This document shows positions 33,810 to 40,870 of a DNA stretch of 44,953 nt, one piece after another. Each line of letters opens with the position of its first letter. The stretch's first letter is position 1. Below the pieces are notes generated by a model that saw only the letters and a list, made by a program, of their open reading frames with translations, had not been told where the DNA came from and did no database searches. Location of the stretch: positions 1-44,953 of the forward strand of contig NZ_DASWYS010000125.1 in NCBI RefSeq assembly GCF_036404855.1, read 5' to 3'. This DNA comes from Pelomonas sp036404855 (GTDB taxonomy: Bacteria; Pseudomonadota; Gammaproteobacteria; Burkholderiales; Burkholderiaceae_C). A program made the translations under genes and the position numbers.

Positions 33810-34726
33810 CCAAGCTCAGGAACGTCTCCCTCATCGGCGCGCCCACCGACGTCGGCGCCGGCGCGCGCGGCGCCAGCATGGGCCCCGAGGCCATGCGTGT
33901 GGCAGGGCTGTCCGAAGCGCTGCGCGCGCGCGGCGTCGACGTGGTCGACCGCGGCAACCTCGCCGGCCCGTCCAACCCCTGGCAGCCGCCTGTCGACGGC
34001 TACCGCCACCTGGACGAGGTCGTCGCCTGGAACCGCACGGTGCACGATGCCGTCTACGCCGAGCTGAAGACCGGCCGCCTGCCCATCATGCTGGGCGGCG
34101 ACCACTGCCTGGGCCTGGGCTCCATCAGCGCCGTGGCCCGCCACTGCCGCGACACCGGCAAGAAGCTGCGCGTGCTGTGGCTGGATGCGCATGCCGACTT
34201 CAACACCAGCGAGCTGACCCCCAGCGGCAACATCCACGGCATGCCGGTGGCCTGCCTGTGCGGCTTCGGCCCGCAAGAGCTCATCGAGATCGGCGGCCGC
34301 GTGCCGGCCATCAGCCCGAAGTGGATCCGACAGATCGGTATTCGCAGCGTCGATGAGGGCGAGCGTCGCTTCGTGCACGAGCACGACCTGGAGGTGTTCG
34401 ACATGCGCTTCATCGACGAGATGGGCATGCGCCACACGATGGAGCTGGCGCTGGCCACGCTGGACGACAACACCCACCTGCACGTCAGTTTCGATGTCGA
34501 CTTCCTCGACCCGGTCATGGCGCCCGGCGTCGGCACCACCGTCAGCGGCGGCCCGACCTACCGAGAGGCCCACCTCTGCATGGAAATGATCGCGGACACC
34601 GGCCGCATGGCCTCGCTGGACCTTGTCGAGCTCAACCCCGCGCTGGATGAGCGCAACAAGACGGCGCTGGTGGCCGTGGACCTCATCGAGTCCCTCTTCG
34701 GGAAATCGACGCTGATGCGCAAGTGA
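33806..34726 (+). CDS. rocF: Arginase
   Basis: A 306-residue ureohydrolase that splits L-arginine to ornithine and urea. The manganese-binding segments are all present: LGGDHCLGLGS, WLDAHADFNT and SFDVDFLDPVMAPGV, with ELNPALDERN near the end. The N-terminal LIGAPTDVGAGARGASMGPEAMR, with the preserved asparagine-containing block after DAHAD (NTSELTPSGNIHGMP), is typical of arginase rather than agmatinase. The ATG at 33806 overlaps the LOG-protein stop. No other arginine gene is adjacent. Confidence 0.93.
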   Translation: MTKLRNVSLIGAPTDVGAGARGASMGPEAMRVAGLSEALRARGVDVVDRGNLAGPSNPWQPPVDGYRHLDEVVAWNRTVHDAVYAELKTGRLPIMLGGDHCLGLGSISAVARHCRDTGKKLRVLWLDAHADFNTSELTPSGNIHGMPVACLCGFGPQELIEIGGRVPAISPKWIRQIGIRSVDEGERRFVHEHDLEVFDMRFIDEMGMRHTMELALATLDDNTHLHVSFDVDFLDPVMAPGVGTTVSGGPTYREAHLCMEMIADTGRMASLDLVELNPALDERNKTALVAVDLIESLFGKSTLMRK

Positions 34727-34748
34727 GTCCGGTGCGAGGATGGCAGGC

Positions 34749-36176
34749 ATGAAGACCCTGCCCAGTCTGCTTGCCTTGCTCACCCTGGGCGCCGGCGCCG
34801 CCCTCGCCCAGACCCAAGCGGCCCCTTCGGACACCGAGCGCTACACCCTCTTCCACGCGCCCGTCACGCTGTTGCGCAACGCCCAGCTCTTCGACGGCAC
34901 GGCCCGGCCGCCGCGAGAGCACATGAGCGTGCTGATCCGCGACGGCCGCATCGCCGCCGTGGCGCCCGAGGCCGAGCTCAAGGCCCCGGCCGGCGCGCTG
35001 GTGAAGGACCTGAATGGCGGCGCGCTGATGCCCGGCTTCGTGTTGCTGCACGAGCACCTCTTCTATCCGACCGAACGCGGCAGCTACGGCGCCTTCTTCC
35101 AGAGCTTCCCGCTGTTGTACCTCGCCGGCGGAGTGACGACGATGCGCACGGCCGGCAGCATGAGCCCGTATGCCGATCTGAACACCTGGAAGGACATCCG
35201 CGACGGCAAGGCGCCCGGCCCCGACCTGGACGTGACAGCCCCCTTCCTCAACGGCATTCAGGCCTTCGTCGCCCAGGTGCCGCGGCTGGCCTCGGCGGAC
35301 GACGCGGTGCACCAAGTGCGCTACTGGGCCGACGTCGGCGCCACCTCCTACAAGGGCTACATGCACCTGACGAGGGAGCAGCTCGCGGCCATCGTCCAGG
35401 CGGCGCACGACCGCAAGGCCAGGGTCACGGCCCACCTCTGCGCGGTCACCTATGCCGAGGCGGCGGCCATGGGCATCGACAACCTGGAGCATGGCTTTTT
35501 CGCGTCCAGCGATTTCGTCGACGGCAAGGCCCCCGACACCTGTCCCAGCGGCGACGCCGTTCCCAGGTCCCTCGATGCCCTCCCCGTCGACGACCCGCGG
35601 ATGGCCGCCCTGCAGCACCAGATGATCAGCGCCAAGGTGGCCCTGACCTCCACACTGACCATCTTCGAGACCTTCTCCTACGGCCGCCCGATGGCGCCGA
35701 CCGCCGCGCTGGACCTCCTGATGCCACAGCTGCGCGAGCAGTACGTGGCCCGCTACACGGCCATCCAGCGTGGCGGCCCAAACCCGTATGGCCGCATCTT
35801 TCCGAAGAATATGGTCTGGGAGAAGCGCTTCCACGACGCGGGTGGCCTGCTCGTCGCCGGCACCGACCCGACGGGCTATGGCGGCGTCATCCCCGGCTGG
35901 TCGTCGCTGCGCCAGCTCGAGCTGCTGCGCGAAGCCGGCTTCGATGACGCCACGGCGGTCCAGGTCATGACGGCCAATGGCGCGAGATACTTGAATCGCG
36001 AGACCGAAGTGGGCGGCATCGCACCCGGCCTGCGCGCCGACCTCGTCGCCTTCGCAGCACCGCTGGATGCCACCAAGCCTGCACTGCCCGAGGTGGCCTG
36101 GACGATGAAGGCCGGGCGTGCCTGGGACCGCGCCAAGATCCTGAATGCCTGGAAGGGCCAGGTCGGCCTGCGTTGA
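34749..36176 (+). CDS. Exported amidohydrolase
   Basis: A 475-residue periplasmic metal-dependent hydrolase of the amidohydrolase superfamily. ATG 34749 is chosen over ATG 34740 because GAGG lies nine bases before it and directly against the other; it begins a signal peptide ending AALAQ. The metal motif appears as HEHLF, a variant of HxH, after LMPGF; then SYKGYMH with a possible carbamylated lysine, VTAHLCAV, NLEHGF, and AGTDPTGYGG with the metal-binding aspartate. The C-terminus (GIAPGLRADLVAF) is the usual amidohydrolase ending. Family members hydrolyse imidazolone propionate, peptides or amides; this substrate is unknown. Confidence 0.87.
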   Translation: MKTLPSLLALLTLGAGAALAQTQAAPSDTERYTLFHAPVTLLRNAQLFDGTARPPREHMSVLIRDGRIAAVAPEAELKAPAGALVKDLNGGALMPGFVLLHEHLFYPTERGSYGAFFQSFPLLYLAGGVTTMRTAGSMSPYADLNTWKDIRDGKAPGPDLDVTAPFLNGIQAFVAQVPRLASADDAVHQVRYWADVGATSYKGYMHLTREQLAAIVQAAHDRKARVTAHLCAVTYAEAAAMGIDNLEHGFFASSDFVDGKAPDTCPSGDAVPRSLDALPVDDPRMAALQHQMISAKVALTSTLTIFETFSYGRPMAPTAALDLLMPQLREQYVARYTAIQRGGPNPYGRIFPKNMVWEKRFHDAGGLLVAGTDPTGYGGVIPGWSSLRQLELLREAGFDDATAVQVMTANGARYLNRETEVGGIAPGLRADLVAFAAPLDATKPALPEVAWTMKAGRAWDRAKILNAWKGQVGLR

Positions 36177-36193
36177 CCAGGGCGGTTCATCCC

Positions 36194-36736
36194 ATGGAGG
36201 AATTCCAGCGCTTTACCGCCTCCGATGCTGCCGCTCTGGAGGCCGGCATCCGGGACCACCGCGACAAGCTCGCCGCGGCGGTTCGCGCCGGTACTGCCGC
36301 CGCCATCATCGAGCACGCTGCCGACCTGGGCACCCTGCTCATCACGGCGCGGCGGGAAACCGAAGCGCTGCAGGTCCTGCAGGAGCAGCTGACGCTGGCC
36401 GGGGCTCTGCCGGAACTGGAGGCGACGGGATGGTTCTGGAACGCCTACGCCACCGCGTTGCAGTACCTGGACCGGCGCGACGAAGCCGACAGCGTCTTCG
36501 CCAAGGCCTTGGCGCTCACCCGCGAGGGAGGCTGGCGGCGCCTGCAGTCGTTCGTGCTGCAGCACCGGGGCCGCAGCCAGGTCGAGCAAGGCCGATGGCA
36601 GGACGCCGAGGCCAGCTTCTGCGAGGCCTTGCACCTGCGGCAGCAGCTGAACGACCCGCTGCAGGCCTCGACGCAGCGCGCGCTGGACGGGCTGATGCAA
36701 CGGCGCAAGTCCCGCCCGGGAGAGGGTGCGGCCTGA
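36194..36736 (+). CDS. Small helical-repeat (TPR-like) protein
   Basis: A 180-residue protein of unknown function, probably cytoplasmic. The sequence is all alpha-helical with TPR-like repeats in the second half: WFWNAYATALQYLDRRDEAD and RGRSQVEQGRWQDAEASFCEAL fit the TPR spacing. There is no signal peptide. The ATG at 36194 has AGGGCGG in front; a TTG at 36173, overlapping the amidohydrolase stop, is an alternative start. It probably belongs to the same transcript as the amidohydrolase gene. Confidence 0.72.
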   Translation: MEEFQRFTASDAAALEAGIRDHRDKLAAAVRAGTAAAIIEHAADLGTLLITARRETEALQVLQEQLTLAGALPELEATGWFWNAYATALQYLDRRDEADSVFAKALALTREGGWRRLQSFVLQHRGRSQVEQGRWQDAEASFCEALHLRQQLNDPLQASTQRALDGLMQRRKSRPGEGAA

Positions 36737-36783
36737 CATCGCCGGCCCGGGAATAAGGCCACGCTTGCGGCGGTAGAGCAAGC

Positions 36784-37155
36784 ATGCCCCAGATGCTTTT
36801 TCTGCTCGTCGCGCTGGTTGCCATGGCCCCGCCAGCGCATGCCTCTGACGCCACTCGCGGCCAGGCCCTCTACCAGGCCCGCTGCGCCGCCTGCCACTCG
36901 CCGGACTTCAACGGCGTCGGCCCGGCCCACCGCGGCGTGTTCGGCCGGCGGGCCGGAACGGCCCGGGGCTTCGCAGGCTACTCGCCGGCGTTGAAGAGCT
37001 CCGGCCTGGTCTGGACCGAGGCCAACCTCGACCGCTGGCTGGCCAACCCCGAGGCCCTGGTGCCCGGTCAGGCCATGGGCATCAGCCTGCCCGACCCCGA
37101 CGAGCGGGCCGACGTCATCGCCTTCCTGCGCAGCCTCGCGAAGGCCAGGGAATAA
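36784..37155 (+). CDS. Small periplasmic c-type cytochrome
   Basis: A 123-residue class I cytochrome c. A signal peptide (MPQMLFLLVALVAMAPPAHA) precedes DATRGQALYQARCAACHSPD, whose CAACH site binds haem (near residue 34). The expected axial methionine lies in VPGQAMGISLP. The C-terminal helix is RADVIAFLRSLA. It resembles the small soluble cytochromes c2/c550. It lies 54 bases before the phosphoesterase-cupredoxin-sigma operon, and a role in electron transfer to or from the CuA protein encoded there is possible but unproven. Confidence 0.9.
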   Translation: MPQMLFLLVALVAMAPPAHASDATRGQALYQARCAACHSPDFNGVGPAHRGVFGRRAGTARGFAGYSPALKSSGLVWTEANLDRWLANPEALVPGQAMGISLPDPDERADVIAFLRSLAKARE

Positions 37156-37209
37156 AACCCGGCAAAAGCTGGTATCGCATCAAGTCACCACTCTTGCGAG
37201 CGAACGGCT

Positions 37210-38082
37210 ATGCAGCGACGCGCCTTCCTCCACCTCGCCAGCCTTGGCGGCGGGGCGATCTTCTCGACCGGGCTGACTGGTTGCGCAACCGCGGGCCGGC
37301 CCCAGGACGAGTTCTATTTCGTGCAGCTCTCCGACACGCACTGGGGCTTCCAGGGCCCGCCCAACCCCGATGCGCGCGGCACCCTGCCCAAGGCTGTCGC
37401 AGCAGTCAACGCGCTGCCCCGCCCGCCGGACTTCATCGTCTTCACCGGCGACCTGACCCATACCACCGACGACCCGGCCGAGCGCCGCCGCCGCATGGCC
37501 GAGTTCAAGCAGGTGGTCAGCGACCTCCAGGTGAAGACCGTGCGCTTCATGCCTGGCGAGCACGACGCGTCGCTGGACCGCGGCGCAGCGTTCAAGGAGA
37601 TGTTCGGCGACACCTACTACCGCTTCGACCACAAGGGCGTGCACTTCATTGCGCTGGACAACGTCTCCGACCGCGGCACCACGCTGGGAACCGAACAGCT
37701 GGCCTGGCTGCAGGCCGAGCTGGCCAGGCTGGACCGCGATGCCCCGCTGGTCGTGCTGGCCCATCGACCGCTGTTCCCGCTGGCACCCAAGTGGGACTGG
37801 CACACGCGCGATGGCGACCAGGCGCTGGCCCTGCTGATGCCGCACCCGAACGCGACTGTGTTCTACGGCCACATCCACCAGGAACACCATCAGATGACGG
37901 GCCACATCGCCCACCACTCGGCGCGCTCGCTGATGTTCCCGCTGCCCGCCCCCGGCACCGCCGAGAAGCCCCTGCCCGTGGCCTGGGATCCGGCCATGCC
38001 CTATCGCGGCCTGGGCTGGCGCGAGGTGGACGTGGAAGACGCCAGGGCCGAGCGCATTGAACACGCGGTGTCGGCCACATGA
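37210..38082 (+). CDS. Exported metallophosphoesterase with GEHD motif
   Basis: A 290-residue calcineurin-like phosphoesterase. The N-terminus MQRRAFLHLASLGGGAIFS has a twin-arginine-like start, and TGC at residues about 23-25 could be a lipobox. The motifs appear in order: QLSDTHWG, VFTGDLTH, MPGEHDAS, VLAHRP and YGHIHQEHH. The usual GNHD is GEHD, which I have seen in related exported phosphoesterases, so it need not mean loss of activity. It is the first gene of a four-gene run in which all starts overlap the preceding stop, with a cupredoxin, an ECF sigma factor and its anti-sigma factor. The substrate is unknown. Confidence 0.86.
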   Translation: MQRRAFLHLASLGGGAIFSTGLTGCATAGRPQDEFYFVQLSDTHWGFQGPPNPDARGTLPKAVAAVNALPRPPDFIVFTGDLTHTTDDPAERRRRMAEFKQVVSDLQVKTVRFMPGEHDASLDRGAAFKEMFGDTYYRFDHKGVHFIALDNVSDRGTTLGTEQLAWLQAELARLDRDAPLVVLAHRPLFPLAPKWDWHTRDGDQALALLMPHPNATVFYGHIHQEHHQMTGHIAHHSARSLMFPLPAPGTAEKPLPVAWDPAMPYRGLGWREVDVEDARAERIEHAVSAT

Positions 38083-38417
38083 AGCGCCGCCACCTGCTGC
38101 TGATGGCCGCCGGCGCGGCGCTGGGCGGTGCACGCGCCGAGGTGCCACGCGAGATCGAGCTCACGGCGCAGCGCTTTCACTTCACGCCCCGCGTGATTGC
38201 GCTGAGGTCCGGCGAGCCGATCGTGCTGCTGATACGCTCACTGGACTTCGCGCACGGCTTCTTCGTGCCCGACCTGGACCTGCGCACCGACCTCATGCCC
38301 GGCCGCGTCATCCGCCTCGCCTTCACACCTCCGGCCTCGGGACGGCTGGCCTTCCTGTGCGACAACTTCTGCGGTGACGGCCACGAGGGCATGGATGGCC
38401 ATTTCGAAGTCACATGA
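38079..38417 (+). CDS. Small exported CuA-type cupredoxin
   Basis: A 112-residue exported copper protein. After a signal peptide with a twin-arginine-like start (MKRRHLLLMAAGAALGGARA) comes a cupredoxin fold ending in FLCDNFCGDGHEGMDG. The spacing CxxxCGxxHxxM is that of the binuclear CuA site of cytochrome oxidase subunit II, and the first ligand histidine lies in DFAHGFFVPDL. The membrane helices of subunit II are absent, so this is a stand-alone CuA domain of about 90 residues. Such proteins can carry copper or electrons. Its ATG overlaps the phosphoesterase stop, and its stop overlaps the sigma-factor start. Confidence 0.88.
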   Translation: MKRRHLLLMAAGAALGGARAEVPREIELTAQRFHFTPRVIALRSGEPIVLLIRSLDFAHGFFVPDLDLRTDLMPGRVIRLAFTPPASGRLAFLCDNFCGDGHEGMDGHFEVT

Positions 38418-38944
38418 CGGACGCGCGCCGCTTCGAGACCACCGTGCTGCCGCTGCTCGACGCGGCGCACAACTTCGCGCGCTGGCTGCTGCGTGACGCC
38501 GCGACCGCCGAGGATGCGGTTCAGGAGGCTTCGTTGCGCGCCTTCCGGTACTTCGCCTCACTGCGCGCCGGTGAAGACGCGAAGCCCTGGTTCCTCGGGA
38601 TCGTGCGCAACGCCAGCTTCACGGCCCTGGCGCGCGAGCGCGGCCGCTCCGATGTGACGCTGCTCGACGAAGAGGCCTAGGACCTGCTTGAGGCCCAGTC
38701 GCCCAGCCCCGTGCCCGACCCGCTCGTGGCGCTGAGCCGACGGCGCGAGCAGGTCCTTGTCGACACGGCGCTGCGGCGCTTGAGCCCGCCGATGCGCGAG
38801 GTCATCGTGTTGCGCGAGCTCGAAGGCCTGGACTACCGCGACATCGCGCGGATCGCGGACCTCCCCATCGGCACAGTGATGTCGCGGTTGTCGCGCGCCC
38901 GCGCCCAACTGAAACGCCAGCTCAGTCTGGCCGGACTGCCCTGA
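38414..38944 (+). pseudogene. ECF sigma factor interrupted by an in-frame TAG
   Basis: An ECF-type sigma70 factor of 176 sense codons interrupted by TAG at 38678-38680. The first part (88 residues) has sigma region 2: AEDAVQEASLRAFRYF and KPWFLGIVRNASFTALARE. After the TAG the same frame continues through the linker (DLLEAQSPSPVPDPLVALSRR) into intact region 4: PPMREVIVLRELEGLDYRDIARIADLPIGTVMSRLSRARAQLKRQL. Nothing else is damaged, and the terminal TGA overlaps the anti-sigma ATG. The stop falls in the flexible linker. It may be a recent nonsense mutation (one base from CAG or GAG), a sequencing error, readthrough, or a split sigma factor with a GTG start at 38711, for which I see no ribosome site. 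Confidence 0.85.
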
Positions 38945-39627
38945 TGAACGACGACGACCTCTCCCGCCTTTTGCAGCAGCACGCCAGCCGCCATCCAGCG
39001 GATGAACGCCTGCGCGCGGCCGTGCGCACGCAGATGACGCTGCAAGCGGCTGCGCAGGAGCCGCGGGCCGCGGCGCCGGCACGGTCAGCATGGCGCGCGC
39101 GCTTCGCACCGCGCATCCATCCGGCCGTGGCCGGTGCTGGCGGCTTGATGCTGGGCATCGCGCTGACGCTGACGGCCGTGCTGATCGTGCCGCGCCTGAC
39201 GCCCGACGGCACGTTGCCCGACGACCTCGTCGCCGCCCATGTGCGCGCACTGCAGGTGGGCCCGCCGTACGAGGTCGCCTCCAGCGACCGTCATCAGGTG
39301 AAGCCCTGGTTCCAGGGCAGGCTGGACTATGCGCCCACTGTGCTGGACTCGCCGCTGCGCGAGCAAGGCTTCGCGCTGCTGGGCGGCCGCGTGCAGGCCG
39401 TGCGGGGCAAGCCCACCGCCGTGCTGGCCTACCAGTTACGGCTGCACAAGATCGACCTCTACGCCTGGCCCACCGAGCACGGCGCGGCACCCGAGAAGCT
39501 GCAACGCCGCGGCTTCAATCTCGTGCGATGGAGCGATGGCGCGATGCAGTACTGGGCCGTGTCGGACGTGGACGGCGCGGAACTCGAGCGCTTCGCCGCG
39601 GCTTGGCGCGCGGTGGCGACGCATTAG
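38944..39627 (+). CDS. Membrane anti-sigma factor
   Basis: A 227-residue regulator partner of the ECF sigma factor. The N-terminal cytoplasmic part (about 55 residues, MNDDDLSRLLQQHASRHPADERL) would bind the sigma factor, one transmembrane helix follows (AGAGGLMLGIALTLTAVLIV, about residues 60-80), and a periplasmic domain of about 145 residues forms the sensor part. There is no zinc-finger HxxxCxxC motif. Its ATG overlaps the sigma-factor stop (TGATG), the usual sigma/anti-sigma coupling. The periplasmic side, beside a CuA protein and cytochrome c, suggests redox or copper sensing; this is inference. Confidence 0.85.
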   Translation: MNDDDLSRLLQQHASRHPADERLRAAVRTQMTLQAAAQEPRAAAPARSAWRARFAPRIHPAVAGAGGLMLGIALTLTAVLIVPRLTPDGTLPDDLVAAHVRALQVGPPYEVASSDRHQVKPWFQGRLDYAPTVLDSPLREQGFALLGGRVQAVRGKPTAVLAYQLRLHKIDLYAWPTEHGAAPEKLQRRGFNLVRWSDGAMQYWAVSDVDGAELERFAAAWRAVATH

Positions 39628-39803
39628 CGTCGCGAGCGGCTGCCCTGAACGAGCGCGATGCCGCCCAGGATGACGCCGAGGCGAGCGCCGGCCTCGGCGT
39701 CAGCGCCTTGGCCAGCAGCAGCCGATGCAACGCAGCCCTCGACGATCGTCCGAAACGAAGGCCGACCCGGGCCGGCGGCGGCCGCGCCAATCCTCGAGGA
39801 CAC
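39624..39803 (-). CDS. Possible small membrane protein
   Basis: A 59-residue open frame (GTG start) with strongly gene-like GC3 codon use near its end, LGVILGGIALVQG as a possible membrane helix, and a basic tail (SRSRR). The stop overlaps the anti-sigma stop on the other strand by two bases. It has no visible ribosome site and no recognised homologue; the start may lie elsewhere if there is a frameshift. It is the only plausible coding sequence in the 392-base gap between the anti-sigma gene and the DUF429 gene. Confidence 0.3.
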   Translation of the reverse strand: MSSRIGAAAAGPGRPSFRTIVEGCVASAAAGQGADAEAGARLGVILGGIALVQGSRSRR

Positions 39804-39867
39804 AGCTCAGCGACGCGCCGCATTTCTGCGGTCAACGGTGCTTGTGCGGGTCGGACTGGAAAGGGCC

Positions 39868-39891
39868 GGCGCCGGCAATGAGGCCGGCGCC
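39868..39891. promoter_or_regulatory. GC-rich hairpin in the gap before the DUF429 gene
   Basis: GGCGCCGGC (39868-39876) and GCCGGCGCC (39883-39891) form a perfect 9-bp stem with a six-base loop. No T tract follows on either strand, so it is not a standard terminator, although very GC-rich genomes often end transcription at such hairpins. The rest of the gap 39804-40019 shows no gene I can support. Confidence 0.4.
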
Positions 39892-40019
39892 AGTCAATCG
39901 GCCATGCCAGCACCGGCGCGCGGCTCACCCGGTGAGTCGGGCCTCGCTCAGTGCGTGGGCGAGCACCCCGCAGAGCGCCAGGTCGTCAGCCAGCCCGGGC
40001 CCTTCGCAGCGAAGCCACC

Positions 40020-40832
40020 CTAGGCGCTGGCGATCCAGCCTTCCAGCGGGTCCACGTTCTCGGGCCAACCGTAGCGCGGCTGCGTTGCCGCCCACGCCGC
40101 CTGCAGCATTGCCAGCACCGCATCGAGACTGTCGCCACTCGCGTCGGCCACCAGTTCGTCGCGCTGCGCATGGCTGAGCTTGAGCCGCAAGCCCAACCGC
40201 GTGCGGCCCTGCTCCAGCGCATCGACGATGTCTTTGCGCGCAATCAGACGCTCGGGGGTTTGCGCGGCCTTGGTGTCGCTTTTGTAGGAGCGCCGTCCGA
40301 TCAGCTCACGCGCCAGCAGTCCGGGGTAGGCCTCCAGCGCAACGCGGCCCTCGTCGCCGGCCCGAAGACCGGGCAGATGCACGCCCGCCGCGATCATCCG
40401 CGGCACGCCGGCATGCAGCATCCAGGCCACCGGCGGATTCACCCACTTCATGCTGGGGCTGGCGCCCGCCGGCCCGTCACAGCCTCGGTGGGCGAACTTG
40501 GCGCCGGCGGGACGAGCGTCGCAGAAGGCGGCGAAGCGGTCGCGAATCGCCTCGCGGCGCATCGCCGCGTAGTGCGCCATCAGTGCCACGTATTCGGTGG
40601 GCCAGCCCAGTTCCTCGACCAGCTCGCGCGGCAGGCCGAAAGGCAGGTCCAAGCCCGCCACCCAAGGCCCCGGCTGGACCAGCCAGGCGGAAAAGGCCTC
40701 CAGGTTGTGTAGCGCTACCAGTCCGGTCAAGCGGACGACGGCCCCCTGGCGCCGGCCGCCGGCCACCCGGATGGGCTTGGCTGCACGCGGCGCACTCGTG
40801 AAGTCGATCCCGAAAACAACGATGTCAGACAT
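40020..40832 (-). CDS. DUF429 protein
   Basis: A 270-residue protein of the DUF429 family, which has an RNase H-like fold and is sometimes called a predicted nuclease; its function is unknown. Family marks are VFGIDFTSAP near the start with the first acidic residue, WVAGLDLPFGLP with a second acidic residue, EAYPGLLAREL, and the C-terminal SGDSLDAVLAMLQAAWA. The ATG at 40832 is used; an in-frame ATG lies three codons upstream and another ten codons further upstream. It is divergent from the GGDEF gene with only 38 bases between. No operon partner. Confidence 0.82.
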   Translation of the reverse strand: MSDIVVFGIDFTSAPRAAKPIRVAGGRRQGAVVRLTGLVALHNLEAFSAWLVQPGPWVAGLDLPFGLPRELVEELGWPTEYVALMAHYAAMRREAIRDRFAAFCDARPAGAKFAHRGCDGPAGASPSMKWVNPPVAWMLHAGVPRMIAAGVHLPGLRAGDEGRVALEAYPGLLARELIGRRSYKSDTKAAQTPERLIARKDIVDALEQGRTRLGLRLKLSHAQRDELVADASGDSLDAVLAMLQAAWAATQPRYGWPENVDPLEGWIASA

Positions 40833-40870
40833 GCTCGGCATTCTGGGGCTAGGCAAAATCGCCGGCTTCA

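Noticed and set aside
38711..38944. Separate small sigma region 4 gene starting at GTG 38711
   Set aside because: It continues the same frame as the region 2 part, the GTG has no ribosome site, and the linker before it reads as normal sigma-factor sequence. An interrupted single gene is the simpler reading.
40707..40720. A third LacI-like palindrome (TGGTAGCGCTACAC on the minus strand)
   Set aside because: It lies well inside the DUF429 coding sequence, where it encodes ordinary residues, and far from any promoter or sugar gene. It is probably chance, and it is a caution for the site at 3954-3967.
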